Translations under genes and position numbers: made by a program
Notes under the pieces: model-generated
What the model was told of the DNA's origin: nothing
The model's input: the letters and a program-made list of their open reading frames with translations, nothing else
The model's database searches: none
Shown: piece by piece, positions 23,553-34,358 of the stretch
How positions within the stretch are numbered: position 1 is the first letter of the stretch
Layout: every line of letters starts with the position of its first letter
DNA from: Siphonodentalium dalli
Taxonomy: Eukaryota; Mollusca; Scaphopoda; Gadilida; Siphonodentaliidae
Direction of reading: 5' to 3'
Assembly: GCA_032622095.1 (NCBI GenBank)
Contig: CP136069.1
Span: 119,710,126-119,774,125 of the forward strand
Length of the DNA stretch: 64,000 nt

Positions 23553-25549
23553 GAAAGTTACATAAAGTAATGTTTTTAATATTTTTTTTATTTTGGGAAA
23601 AACAATGCCGATGGTGGCTAGCTGTCTTGAATTTAAAAATTGAATTTCCAATTCATGAGCACAGGCTATAATCATATGCATAAAGCCATTCTTTGAGAGT
23701 TTTGGTGCTGATTCGTTACGACACACGAGTCACGTATACTATTTATAGATCCTGGTACCGGAACAGTTGACAATACTTATAGTTGCTTATTAAATAAAAT
23801 TTATGTTAGCGAGTTTATCACTAACTCAAATTTATAAACTAGTTATTCGGTAAACCAGTTTGCATTACAACTTGCAAACGCACAAATAAAACGTATACTG
23901 TAAAGAATACGCAGGATAATTTTGTGCTCTTACATTAAAGAATCTTATTACATTTTGTTACTGTATTTGGCGAGTTTTTGTACCCTACATTGATAATTTT
24001 GAATTTCGTGAAACTAAACACTCGTTCTATATATGCATGGCCAATATCGTTACCTAACTCAAGAAAAATGTCTTCTCTCATCAACTAAGACATATATTTG
24101 TTCGTCAGAACTAGTAAAAAAAAGCATTTTATGTGGAAATAATTCAGATATTCTGGCAACGAATCTGCACCAAAACGCACAAAGGAATCGCTTCATGCAT
24201 AGGCATATATACCAGGCCTCCCCGTGAGTCTATATATCTTCTTTTTCGTGATATTCGACCAGTAATCAGTGGGTTGATTACTATTACTATTATATGATGG
24301 ATATTTTAGGCCTATACAACGGAGCACGACACAAGCTCCTATGAGAGAGAGAGAGAGCTAGAGAGTTTTGGTCCCCTTATGACCAATCATTGCAACCAGT
24401 AGCATTACAAAGTCAAGTAGTACATAGGCCTACCGGTACATAACGAACATAAAACAAGAAGAAAAAAACAATACCACGTGGTCGTGCCATAAATAGAAAT
24501 AAATTATATGTAAAATATTTGTACTAATTACCATTCAGTCAAATGAAGAATATCTTCTTGGGTAGTCGTCATTTTCATGAGATGATAACAGCAGACACAG
24601 AAAAATACAGAATTTTCAGGAAAATGCACAAAACATCAGGATTAGATCTTCAAAAACGCGCATAGTATGACGCAAACATAACCTGATTTAAGTTTTCTGG
24701 CGCCTAAGTTCGAAAACCGCACGCACTTTCAAATATATTTGAATTTCGCGGGCTTTAAATTTAGGTTTCGATTTTATTTCGTTCCGACTTTGTTATTCCG
24801 GAAAAATGGTTTTGTGCCGTTTGTCATTCCGATTTTAGAACAGGTGACGGAGATGTCGCGAATTTGTGTTCGTTGGTGAATTTACAATACATTACCGAAA
24901 TAAAGTGAGGTTTTCGAAGAACTGGAAAAATATACCTATGGAATGTTGTAGATTGGCATCTAAGGTGTAAGAGGTACCAACAGCTTTTAGTGAAAATATA
25001 TTTTTTGTAGGAATACAGTTGAGTTCAAAATGGGTGGCAACGATTTCTTGTTTCGTTCCTTCCGTGACCTATGGTCCCGGGTGGTGGTTCCGCCAATAAA
25101 AGAGGGGTTTTGACCAAATTCCAAGCTCCTGTGATAGAACATAGAAGTTCAAACACATTGTATTATCAACTGATCCAGTCGAATAAACTGGGAACATGTT
25201 ATTTTTGTCGAGGTACCTATAGGTCTGTTCTGTGCTTAATTTTTATCTCGACTGTACTGTAAAGTCTATTATTCTCAATGGAAGGGGAATAACTCTATCT
25301 CTTAGTTTGAATTCTGATGCATTCTGGGTTGAAAACATGGGGAGTCTTGGAATGAATCTGATAATCTCTATCACATGGTGGACCCTCTTAGGCCACAGCT
25401 GTTCCATGTTCTAGTGGAATATATATACTTTTGGTTCCTCTTCGAAATGGTATATAATATGGATATGTTGTGTATAATATAATGTTATCTGGGCATTAAC
25501 AATTAAGTGGGCCTTTAAAACAAAAGGTTTCAGCAAAGGTATTGGCAAA

Positions 25550-25940
25550 CCCTCAGAGCCAAATTGAAACAAATTAAGACAAAATTAACAAAAGGTTGCA
25601 CCACGGTTACTGGGATACCCCCATGGTGAAAACTGAAATATGGGCAGGTCGAAAACCAAATTGTGAAAAAAAATGTGATGAACGAACACAATACAAATTT
25701 CATTGAGATCCGATAATCCATGGTTGAGATATAAAAGGGGACAGAGGGAAATCCAACATTTTCAGATTAACAAAGAGGGATAACTCTTGAAGCCCTCCTG
25801 ATGCCAAACCTGCATAACAAATTTCATTGAGATCCGATCACCCATGGTTGAGATATATGAGCAGATCTACGGACAGACGGTCGCATGGATGGCTAGACGC
25901 ACAGACGGCAGACAGTATACCTTCATCTTTTGGGTATAAA
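25550..25940. repeat. dispersed repeat with ATTTCATTGAGATCCGAT
   Basis: Two copies of CAAATTTCATTGAGATCCGA and CCATGGTTGAGATATA, then a GGACAGACGGTCG tail and TTCATCTTTTGGGTATAAAA. Confidence 0.7.
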
Positions 25941-28158
25941 AAGAAATATTAATTTAATGGAAATGCAAACATATAGAATACACCCATACCCCGTAGTAGT
26001 GAGAATACCAAATGTTCAACTACTCTGCTATATTCTTTGAGACACAACGAGAGCCACAAACACGATGCTTTTAGGAATGTGTGTCACGCGTAGTGATGCA
26101 TACATTTACATTAGGACGTCAGCCTGTTTCTGAGCGATCAGTCACTTGTGTTAACAGCATGTTGATTATGGAGACTGTCTGTGCGGGGAAGAAGGAAATA
26201 AATGAACGTGAACGAAATAATGATGGACAGTAAAAGACTCTGGTCCCGGTGAAGAATACCAGTTTGTAAGGTGAGCTTTGCTACCAGTTTTCAACTTGGA
26301 ATTACCATTCATATGTTTCCTAGTTTGCATAACAATAGCAGCTAAAATGTAGTTCTACTATGGGTATATAAAAACGTTTAACACATGAAATTACGTTTGA
26401 ATATTTACACCCACAGCAGAAATTTATACCCACAGTAAGAAGCTGTATACCCACAGTAGAGTGTAAAGATGAAGTTTACACAATGGGTGTAATATACACA
26501 CAATATATTAGGCAATTATGATGATATAAAATGTCATTGGGCACACTTTTGAAAGCACTCCTGCACCAAACTTAAATGAGATCCAATAACCCGTCGCTGA
26601 GATATCTAGATTAGTTATCGAACGGAAAACTTGAACATTATTGATCCCATTTTGAAAACAATCCTGATCAGGCCTAGCTGGCATTATTATGCACGCGATT
26701 TACAGAGCACCTACCGTTTGTGCAATTTTAAATCCACATGCACATTTTTCCGCATGCCTAAGTTCAGCGATTTTCCATGTGATGTATGTAATGTATCGGC
26801 TCATAGTAATCCAAGTATAGAACATTAGATCGCTTGAGAACAAATCTATCTTATATATGGACATAAATGCCTTTCAAGTGGTATCATGCATTTGAAGTGT
26901 AGACATCAATCAGTGACTATGTGTCATCGGTCAGAGTTCCGCGTATACGGGGGGTGTAGCAGTCAGGCGACGCATGCTTTGATTTGATGACAATAGCAGA
27001 ATTTCATGTGTGCGCAGAAATATATACATTTCGGGAATTTCACGGAAAGTAAATGTTGTTTCAGTTTCATTTGTTTTGCTTATAATCATGGACGCCAAAA
27101 CTAACCAAAGGCAACACAGATAAACTGAATACATACAAGAAATGGAATACGTGATGTGATATTGGGTTTGAGGCAACAAAAGTTGATGTCTATGAATATG
27201 TGATTAAAGTATGGTGTCTGATATGTGCCAAACACGGAGATCGATTGAAACTTGGGAAATGATGCAATCGATACATGATTTTTCCCAGTGCTATTTCTGT
27301 CAATCTCTGTATGATAGGTGGCACTGTTTTTCACCGCATGCGAAATGGCATCTGCCAGAGTTACATCCCATGTATTGCAGGTCTTCCAATCCCAGAAATG
27401 AAATGACTGAATTGCACACAGTAATAGTACTGTATTAATTTAAATTGCATGATGATCAAATTAAAATGTGTTCATCAAATCGTGAGTGCTCTTCAAATCT
27501 GCAACACACAGTTAGTCCTATACAGCACATGTACCTTTACTTACCTGTGACACAGACAGTGAGTGGCAGTCTGTTTAAGTTATAATATAACTGAAGATTC
27601 TCTTGAATGTTGTTGAGCTGGTCCCCATAGGGTAGACCGTTTATCAATAAATAAACTTAAATTACTGATACAAGTAGTTGTTTATATTTGGCTTCAAGAT
27701 AATCTGCTTTATTGTTCTGGATTGAAGTTTAACTCAACTGCATGTAATATGAAATCATTACATGAAAAAAAATACACATTTACGTAGCATTTGAATAAAT
27801 TGAGGCTGTTTTTGGTGCAAAATAACAACATATTGTTCAGGAGAGCAAGTTGCCTTCCTAAGCAAGTCTCAGGAAGGCAATTTTTTCCACCCTGGATTTT
27901 CTTTAACACCATGCCTGCCTGATGGTTTTCAGTGTTCACATAATAAGTAAAGAAGAGTAACTCTAGAATGGAAATGGCACAAATGCCACTCCTTCCTTGG
28001 GGAGTCCTTGTGATGGCATACATCTGTGCCACATTTCATCGAGATTTTATCACCCACAATTCACAATTACAATTCCATCAGTAAACAAATAAAAGAGCTG
28101 ATAAATCATAGTGTTTTAACAGCTGACTGGGATAAAAGCAGGTTTCTAGGGCAAATGC
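25941..28158. other. laminin intron, no gene seen
   Basis: A small cluster of ATACCCACAGTA words occurs at 26410-26460. Short ORFs on both strands lack homology. Confidence 0.45.
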
Positions 28159-28406
28159 TTAACCCTTCGATGACGGGAGCTGCACAGTGCAGCATTAAAG
28201 ATACTGTGCCAGTGCATTCCCTTATATATGCGAGTTTCCCAAAGAGAGCATGGCATATATAAGAGAATGCACTGGCTTACAAGGTCATGGTAAATGTATT
28301 CTCTTATATATGCAAGGCTCCCTATGGGAGACTCCCATATATAAGAGAAATAATTGGCACAGGGTTTTTGCAAAATTTCAGGAAGCTCCAGTCACGGAAG
28401 GGTTAA
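28159..28406. mobile_element. piggyBac-like MITE, best TATATAAGAGAAT family copy
   Basis: It is 248 bp, TTAACCCTTCGATGACGGGA to CCAGTCACGGAAGGGTTAA. Two inner foldbacks (CTTATATATGCGAG / ATATATAAGAGAATG) lie side by side. Its right TTAA is 18 bp from a laminin exon. Confidence 0.8.
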
Positions 28407-28424
28407 GATAGAGAGCAGTCTCAC

Positions 28425-28564
28425 TTTGGGATGTTGAATACTCATAAGTTTCTGTCACTGGTTCTGTAAACTGATCCATGGTGTCCAACAACTGTGCAAT
28501 ATGGCATTCTCCAAGTATGGCACCAAATCTGTTTCCTTTGTCTAGTTTAGAGAAGTCAATTATC
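28425..28564 (-). CDS. LAMA: laminin alpha exon: end of LG3 and start of linker
   Basis: This 140-nt exon has the acceptor TTGTACCAG and donor GTGAGA. It encodes IIDFSKLDKGNRFGAILGEC, which supplies the second LG3 cysteine. It then passes into an acidic, Thr/Ser-containing stretch (DQFTEPVTETYEYSTSQ) that begins the LG3-LG4 spacer. On the downstream side a TTAA-ended MITE ends only 18 bp from the exon, leaving 16 bp between the donor GT and the transposon. Confidence 0.9.
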
Positions 28565-29540
28565 CTGGTACAAAATAAAAACAAACGAAAGCTTGAATAT
28601 ACCAATATATATATAGGGTTAAAATTAACAGACATGTCATGTGTAATAAAAGTTAGTTTGCATTCGTCATTATGAAAAGTAAGGATTCTAATTTTATACA
28701 AACAATAGTGTGAGGTTTTCACTTTTATATACACATGCAGGGATCATGCAGCCTAGAGATTTCAAGTTGGGAGAAGTCACTTAATTATTCCTGTTTGGTT
28801 ATTTGGGAGAAGTGAACTGTATCATGGAGAAGTAAAAATTGCTGATCCACTGAAGTAAAATTTATACCCCAACATCACCCTTCTATGATCCAATAATTAT
28901 TATGGAACAAAAGAGCCCATTTAATAAAACATTATAGTGAGTAAACAACACCGTTATAATAAGTAAATATACTGTTGGGAGATATGCAAACTGGTATATA
29001 AGAGAGGTCACTTCTCCCAGGGAAAAATAAGGAGGATATCTATAAGCTTCAACAGTGTCCTGATAAGATCTCTAAGGTCCGGGCAGTGTCGCTGCAGTGT
29101 AGTCAGAACATTATGGAATTACAGACAGGGGCCTCCACTGCAGCGATTTAATGTCATCATGGAAGAGTAACTGCAGTGTACACTGCTCAATCACTGCTTT
29201 TGGCAGTATTCATTGCTGAAAATAATAAGACTTGCACTGATTCTTCAACATTCCATAGGTCGCTGCTTTATGAAACTGTAACAGCAGATCGGGAATAACA
29301 GGTCCGGGAACCTACGTCATAATTTACTCCAAAAAGGCGGCAATATATCACGCCTGGTAAATTCAAAATAATTTTTTTTCTATATTTTACAAAGATATCA
29401 TCGGCTAGACTAATGACTATCCCAACAACTCATTTCGGATACTGCAAAAAAACTGGATATCTAACAGATTTGTATTTAAGGATATATTTTTATGCCGATA
29501 GATAGCTCATTCGCTATCATTTGTGGTATAATTATTTATA
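28565..29540. other. laminin intron, no gene seen
   Basis: The words CTGCAGTG/CACTGC recur in both orientations at 29085-29220, a possible eroded foldback; nothing else is recognised. Confidence 0.4.
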
Positions 29541-29757
29541 TACAGTAACGTCCTAAGTAATCGACCCTTTAACCACAGCAGAATTATGGGTAACTTTTCA
29601 GGATTTAGTCGGAAATATGGCTTGTTGCCATTCATCGGAAAGCTCTCCCCGAGAGCTTTCCGATTAATGGCAATAATCCATATTTCCGACTAAATCCTGA
29701 AAAGTTACCCATAATTCTGCTGTGGTTAAAGGGTCGATTACTTAGAGTGTTACTGTA
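29541..29757. mobile_element. 217-bp near-perfect palindrome, Tc1/mariner-like
   Basis: It begins TACAGTAACGTCCTAAG and ends CTTAGAGTGTTACTGTA; the arms of about 100 bp pair almost throughout and meet at GAGAGCTTTCCGA. The TA at each edge fits TA target duplication. It has no ORF. RNA from it would form a long hairpin. Confidence 0.85.
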
Positions 29758-29859
29758 GCTAGGCAACGAAAACAATGAATTTGAGCCATCTGGCAACAAT
29801 GTTTTAGCAAATTTTACATAGGTTATCGGCTCTGAATGAGACTGGTAAATAAAGCTTAC

Positions 29860-30024
29860 CTTTCATTAATTATGACGTTGCCAATGCATCCAGTAAAAAG
29901 ACGGCTTCCATTTAAATCAGGCTCCAGGTTACTCCTGCCGAACTGGAAACTTAACATGGAGTGGATAGCCTGAGATTCAGTTAACACCGTCGTGTTGTCC
30001 TCCTCGTCAACACTCAATATTAAA
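29860..30024 (-). CDS. LAMA: laminin alpha exon: LG3 VDG strand and first cysteine
   Basis: This 165-nt exon has the acceptor TTTTCTGCAG and donor GTAAGC. It encodes LILSVDEEDNTTV, then HSMLSFQFGRSNLEPDLNGS, then FTGCIGNVIINE. The LSVDE turn and FTGCIGNV are canonical LG landmarks. NTT is a possible N-glycosylation site. The exon ends with AG, completing Arg with the next exon. Confidence 0.92.
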
Positions 30025-30044
30025 CTGCAGAAAATAGAGAATGT

Positions 30045-30160
30045 ATAATCCTTTCTATGCTAAATACTAATTGATGAGCAGTTATCCCTTATGAAATGAT
30101 CAGATAATAAATAAGTCCAATAAATGATCGTTGATGAACTTATTATCTAGTGATGTTCCA
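30045..30160. mobile_element. TCTATACTAAATACTCAT family, left fragment
   Basis: The words CCTTTCTATGCTAAATACTA and TTGATGAACTTATTATCTAG belong to the family. It is cut off by the 42-bp tandem array that follows. It starts 20 bp upstream of the LG3 exon at 29860-30024. Confidence 0.6.
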
Positions 30161-30306
30161 ATAGCCCATCAGATAATAATGGGAATCGCTCATCGGCCGA
30201 TAATAGCCCATCAGATAATAATGGGAATCGCTCATCGGCCGATAATAGCCCATCAGATAATAATGGGAATCGCTCATCGGCCAATAATAGCCCATCAGAT
30301 AATAAT
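30160..30306. repeat. 42-bp tandem repeat
   Basis: Three full units of AATAGCCCATCAGATAATAA plus TGGGAATCGCTCATCGGCCG and a partial fourth, nearly identical. The reading frame through it is incidental. Confidence 0.9.
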
Positions 30307-30559
30307 CGGACCTTGCAGCTCAACATCGATTGTCAAAATAAAATAATCAGTTTGAATTCCTAAGCGCAATAAGCTGGCTTTTAATAAACGTGCACCCTAC
30401 AGCGGATATATTGGGACACAACAACTATGTAAAATGAAGTTATAGTCATTGTTCAAATAGTCTGATATGGTTAAATTGAACATAGCTGACATATACACCA
30501 TTGAATGTGAAGTTATCGGATCATTCTAACGTGGACACGAAAGAGACTTCAAGAAAGCT

Positions 30560-30752
30560 ATAACCGTTTCAGTCCGATTTTTGTATCAACCCATATTTCC
30601 TTGATCATTTTTCAAATTTATTGATTATAATAATGTGATACATTGATGGAAACAGATCTTAGAGCTCTTTCCATCAATGTATCACATTATTATAATCAAT
30701 ATATTTGAAAATGGGTTGATCCAAAAATCGGACATGGCACTGAAAGGGTTAA
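30560..30752. mobile_element. palindromic MITE, TTAA/CAGTGCC family, copy 2
   Basis: It has the same arms as 15443-15656 (TTTTTGTATCAACCCATATT, ATTATAATAATGTGATAC) with a 15-bp deletion in the right arm. It ends GAAAGGGTTAA. Confidence 0.85.
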
Positions 30753-31292
30753 ACAGCTGACCTCATTACATATGAATGTCATATCAAGCACGTGCAATGT
30801 GACGTCACATGACATGTCAATGCTTTGATCAATATTTTAGCACAAGACTGTATGTATCATTCTGAATTTAGTTAATAATTATCAGCATTCCATATACATC
30901 GTCACAATTAATCTACAAATAGTCAATCATAACTGAAAGATTTTAATACCACGCACACATGCCTCATGTGTGATTATAACATAACTCTGGAGTCATCAAT
31001 GTGTTGGCACCTGTGACCTCTGTCTAAATAGCTATCAAATGCAGGGGACATCAGCAGAAACAGTTTTGTGATAGTGTGTGTATCTTTCTTCCAGGTATTT
31101 GATTTTGAAAGCGTTCTGATGTGGTAGGGAGTTCAATGAGTGTATTTGGGATCAAATGTCTAACACACATTTGTACATCTACATTGGAATCAGTCAATTA
31201 TGCCTCAAGATAATAAACAATCATTCAAACTGATTCAAAGAGGTTTTTCTATATCGGAACAACACTATAATTATCTGAACATTTCACTCTAA

Positions 31293-31412
31293 TAAATAGG
31301 ACTCCTTCAGCACTTATGTTATCTGTTTTCTCCTCCAGATGAATAATAGAATATTCCAATGTATATTTTTATATCTGAGTGGAAGAATCCATTCACTGTA
31401 GAAAGTGTTAAA
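31293..31412. mobile_element. TCTATACTAAATACTCAT family, right fragment
   Basis: AATTATCTGAACATTTCACT, ATTCCAATGTATATTTTTAT and TGTAGAAAGTGTTAA match the right half of 20150-20428 and its relatives. Confidence 0.6.
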
Positions 31413-32409
31413 TTTTATAAATGTACATGGCTGATTTCCGTTTTCATGTATATACATCATTGGGCCGATTGAATATAACAATATCTAGAGTGAAGAATTC
31501 AAACTGCCATCTGTCACTATTTTGCTGAAAACATATTTTATATGTATAATTTACCATCTTTTCTGATCTTTTTTGAAACTTTTTTATATTGTGAGGTCCA
31601 AAACTTTTTATCTGTCCTCCCTCTCATTTTGAAAAAGAATATATGTTCGATACAGAGCTAATGGAACTTGTATCACTTTTCTTAGAATTATATTTTATGT
31701 ATATGCATGGGTCGGTAGAGATTTAAAAAAAAGTTTGCTTAACACAATGGTACAATTGGGGAGGGGGGGGGGTCAAATAAATCAGAATGCCAGCTAACTG
31801 GGACCTTGGCTAACTGGGACCTTCGGCTAACTGGGACCTTGACCAACTGGGACCTTGGCTAACTGGGACCTTTGGCTAACTGGGACCTTGGTTATATTTA
31901 TTACATATATTAGTAGAATAGAACATTAAATTCATTGTTATTGTTTGCTTTGTTTATGTTAATGCTTCAAAATGTTTTAGATTTGTTTTAACCTGACTTA
32001 ATAAAAAAAAATTTTTACAAAATTATTCTGTCAATCTTTATACCTGTATAAAACTGAAGGTTTTCTTTTTTATTTCTTATTTTTATCCACTTATATATTT
32101 TATATATGTTAATAAAGTCAATAAAGTCAATAAAACATTCACATTCACAGTTAAGATGCAATAAAGTGATTGTTACTCAGGGCATTCACAGTGAAGGTGT
32201 GAGTTTGTTTTGAAAGCGATGAATGTGTGATAACTGATGGTGTTTTAAATCAGTTGGTCCATTTGATCTTGTGATATAATCATTGGCAGCTTGTTTAACA
32301 AGTTTGTTTAACAGTATACCCAAAGACAGTGTGTTTAACAGTATACCCAAAGACAACATATGGTCAGCTATATAGAGGCCTATTTACTGTCAGTCAGCAT
32401 ATCAACACA

Positions 32410-32573
32410 ATGTCTTCTGAAACTGATGTATCTTGTATTATTCGTGCAGCGATGTGGTTAGACCAAGACAAGAGGCAGCATCGCAAATGTAAGACTGGCA
32501 TACCAGAGATGTCTAGGCGGTCTGTGACAGCCTAGACATTCAGTGGTCCTGCCAGTAGTGTGCCAGCCAACAG
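32410..32573 (+). pseudogene. short exon-like ORF inside the foldback element
   Basis: ATG 32410 opens MSSETDVSCIIRAAMWLDQ and closes at 32533 (TAG). A GTATGT donor-like site follows at 32574, and a TTTCTTGCAG acceptor-like site occurs at 32883-32892. I do not recognise the product. It may be a remnant of the element's own protein or a captured fragment; 42 codons are too few to judge. Confidence 0.3.
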
Positions 32574-32614
32574 GTATGTACTAATCATGTCAGATCCACA
32601 TCAGCTTCCAACCT

Positions 32615-32672
32615 AGATCGTGCCATGAATCTCTGCTCTGTCTGACGCCCGTAGAGATTCATGGCATGATCT
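32615..32672. repeat. 58-bp AGATCATGCCATGAATCTCT palindrome
   Basis: It is a short version of the element at 63570, with arms AGATCGTGCCATGAATCTCT and AGAGATTCATGGCATGATCT. It lies inside the AACTGGGACC foldback element. Confidence 0.7.
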
Positions 32673-33647
32673 ACTTCCAACCAAAACAGTAAAATTGTTC
32701 ATGTACATGTCATTACATAAAAAATAGTACTTTTTTGATTTTTTACATAAAAATAGTACTTTTTAGATCTTCACCCATTTTTCACAAGTAAATCCTAAAA
32801 TCACATTATAAATTAAATTATCCAAAGTAAATGTTGAATTTAAATGGTATGTTCTAATGTGTTTCATTATCATGTGTTTTTCTTTCTTGCAGAATGCTAC
32901 TTGTCAACAACCAGAGATAAGTTCTATTCAACATACTGAAGATTGATGGGTTCCATGTTGCTAACAGTCTTTTAATGAAATGATTAATAATACATCTGAA
33001 GGTCCCAGTTAGCCAAGGTCCCAGTTAGCCAAGGTCCCAGTTAGCCAAAAGGTCCCAGTTAGCCAAGGTCCCAGTTAGACAGACTTGAGGTCCCAGTTAG
33101 CCAAGGTCCCAGTTAGCCAAGGTCCCAGTTAGCTGTATACCAATAAATCCTACTGACAGCATCAAAATATGAGTGTGATGTGTCCACACAAATGTGTCAT
33201 TCCATGATTAATGCACACCTGATAAGTGTATACATAGCTTGCTGAATACTAAATTAAGTAAACTTCATGTCGATATTACGGTACATTATTTAATAGACCA
33301 TGTTAAAATGATAGAGTATAACTCAGATATTGCGAATGCAATTTTATGACCATTCAGATGCTGCAAACATAACTGTTGTCAAGATAATCAATCTATATTT
33401 TATGAAGGCTTTTGACATCTCCTTTATTTTGCTGCATTTTCACAAAAATCAGGGCATATGGGTGTGTTAATATAAATAAATGATACTATTAAATTATCAA
33501 TTTATTCCTACAACACTTAATATACAACAGAAAAGTAACAAACAGTGATTACTGTAAGATACATGCTGTCACACACAAAATTATAAGATCATGTGTGATG
33601 GATTGAGAATCCCTATATTGAGTTTAAATTGTCCAAAATAGCCATAC

Positions 33648-33790
33648 CTTCCTTGTGATACTGAGAACATGACAAAGTGCATGGTGGCATCAGCATATGT
33701 ATTGTAAGTAGACCATAATGTAACCTGGTCATCAGTTCCATGCACAGCTCCAACCCTGCCTCGATCCAAGAAGACTTGCAGTAACAACTC
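33648..33790 (-). CDS. LAMA: laminin alpha exon: LG3 middle
   Basis: This 143-nt exon has the acceptor GCTTTTGAAG and donor GTATGG. It encodes ELLLQVFLDRGRVGAVHG and later DATMHFVMFSVSQG, the LxVxLxxGRV strand and the strand that normally contains the 'WHxV' turn. Here Trp-His is replaced by MHF, a divergent but positionally sensible version. A TTAA-ended MITE begins 22 bp upstream of the exon in transcript sense, so part of the branch-point region may be transposon-derived. Confidence 0.9.
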
Positions 33791-33811
33791 CTTCAAAAGC
33801 AAAATTATAAA

Positions 33812-34025
33812 TTAACCCTTTCTTTACCAAATACTTATTGTTGAGTAGTCCCCTGAGAAAATGTTCCGATAATATGTAAATAGGACCCCTTCTGCACTTT
33901 TATTATCTGTCATTTGCTTCTTTTTTCCTTAAAACCCCTCCAAATTGATAATAAACCATTCCAATTTATAGTTTTGTAACTGAATGGGATCGAGAATCCA
34001 CTTTATAAAGTTTATAAAGGGTTAA
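33812..34025. mobile_element. piggyBac-like MITE, TCTATACTAAATACTCAT family, copy 3
   Basis: It runs TTAACCCTTTCTTTACCAAA to TTTATAAAGGGTTAA, flanked by TTAA on both sides. It starts 22 bp from the LG3 exon at 33648-33790. Confidence 0.78.
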
Positions 34026-34358
34026 ACATACTCCATCTCTTCCCAGCAACAATTCCAACAAGTGGAGTGACTATAGAGTTATACACTGTTAAAATCTCGC
34101 ACCTAGTTGTGACCCTTGAGCAAGGTTGCTCATACTGTGATGTGTATGCACCAATCATGTGTTAAAACGACTAACTGTCAGCTGCTTGTCATACTGGTGA
34201 GTATCAGGGCATGTTCTGATCAAACTAGAGCAGCGCCTGTACAAATTATAATGGCTGCAGCTGTTCATTGGTTGGATTTTACAAATTACAGAGCAAGTAA
34301 ATGGTTAAGTGCTATATAAAACTGCCATTATCATTAACACACCAGCGACCCACCACGG

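Larger units (their letters stand above)
21995..25130. mobile_element. 3.1-kb element with 301-bp terminal inverted repeats
   Basis: The segment 21995-22295 is almost an exact reverse complement of 24830-25130 (AGGAGCTTGGAATTTGG at the outside). The flanks (GTATAGAACCATAG / GTGATAGAACATAG) resemble each other imperfectly. Inside are four degenerate repeats, a nested element, and no transposase ORF. The similarity of the arms suggests recent insertion or gene conversion. Confidence 0.85.
31792..33134. mobile_element. foldback element with inverted tandem AACTGGGACC arms
   Basis: The left arm (31792-31895) has seven tandem units of about 16-20 bp, AACTGGGACCTTGGCT. The right arm (33000-33134) has about eight units of the reverse complement, GGTCCCAGTTAGCCAA. 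The outer edges are AGCTAACTGGG and CCCAGTTAGCT. Inverted arms made of tandem sub-repeats are the architecture of Drosophila FB elements. The 1.1-kb core includes an exon-like segment at 32410-32573. Confidence 0.8.

Noticed and set aside
24341-24365. GAGAGAGAGA stretch as a regulatory site
   Set aside because: A short simple repeat with nothing linking it to a promoter.
33000-33134. Direct repeats that look superficially like a CRISPR array
   Set aside because: Units of 16-20 bp without unique spacers, in a eukaryotic intron, paired with an inverted array at 31792.
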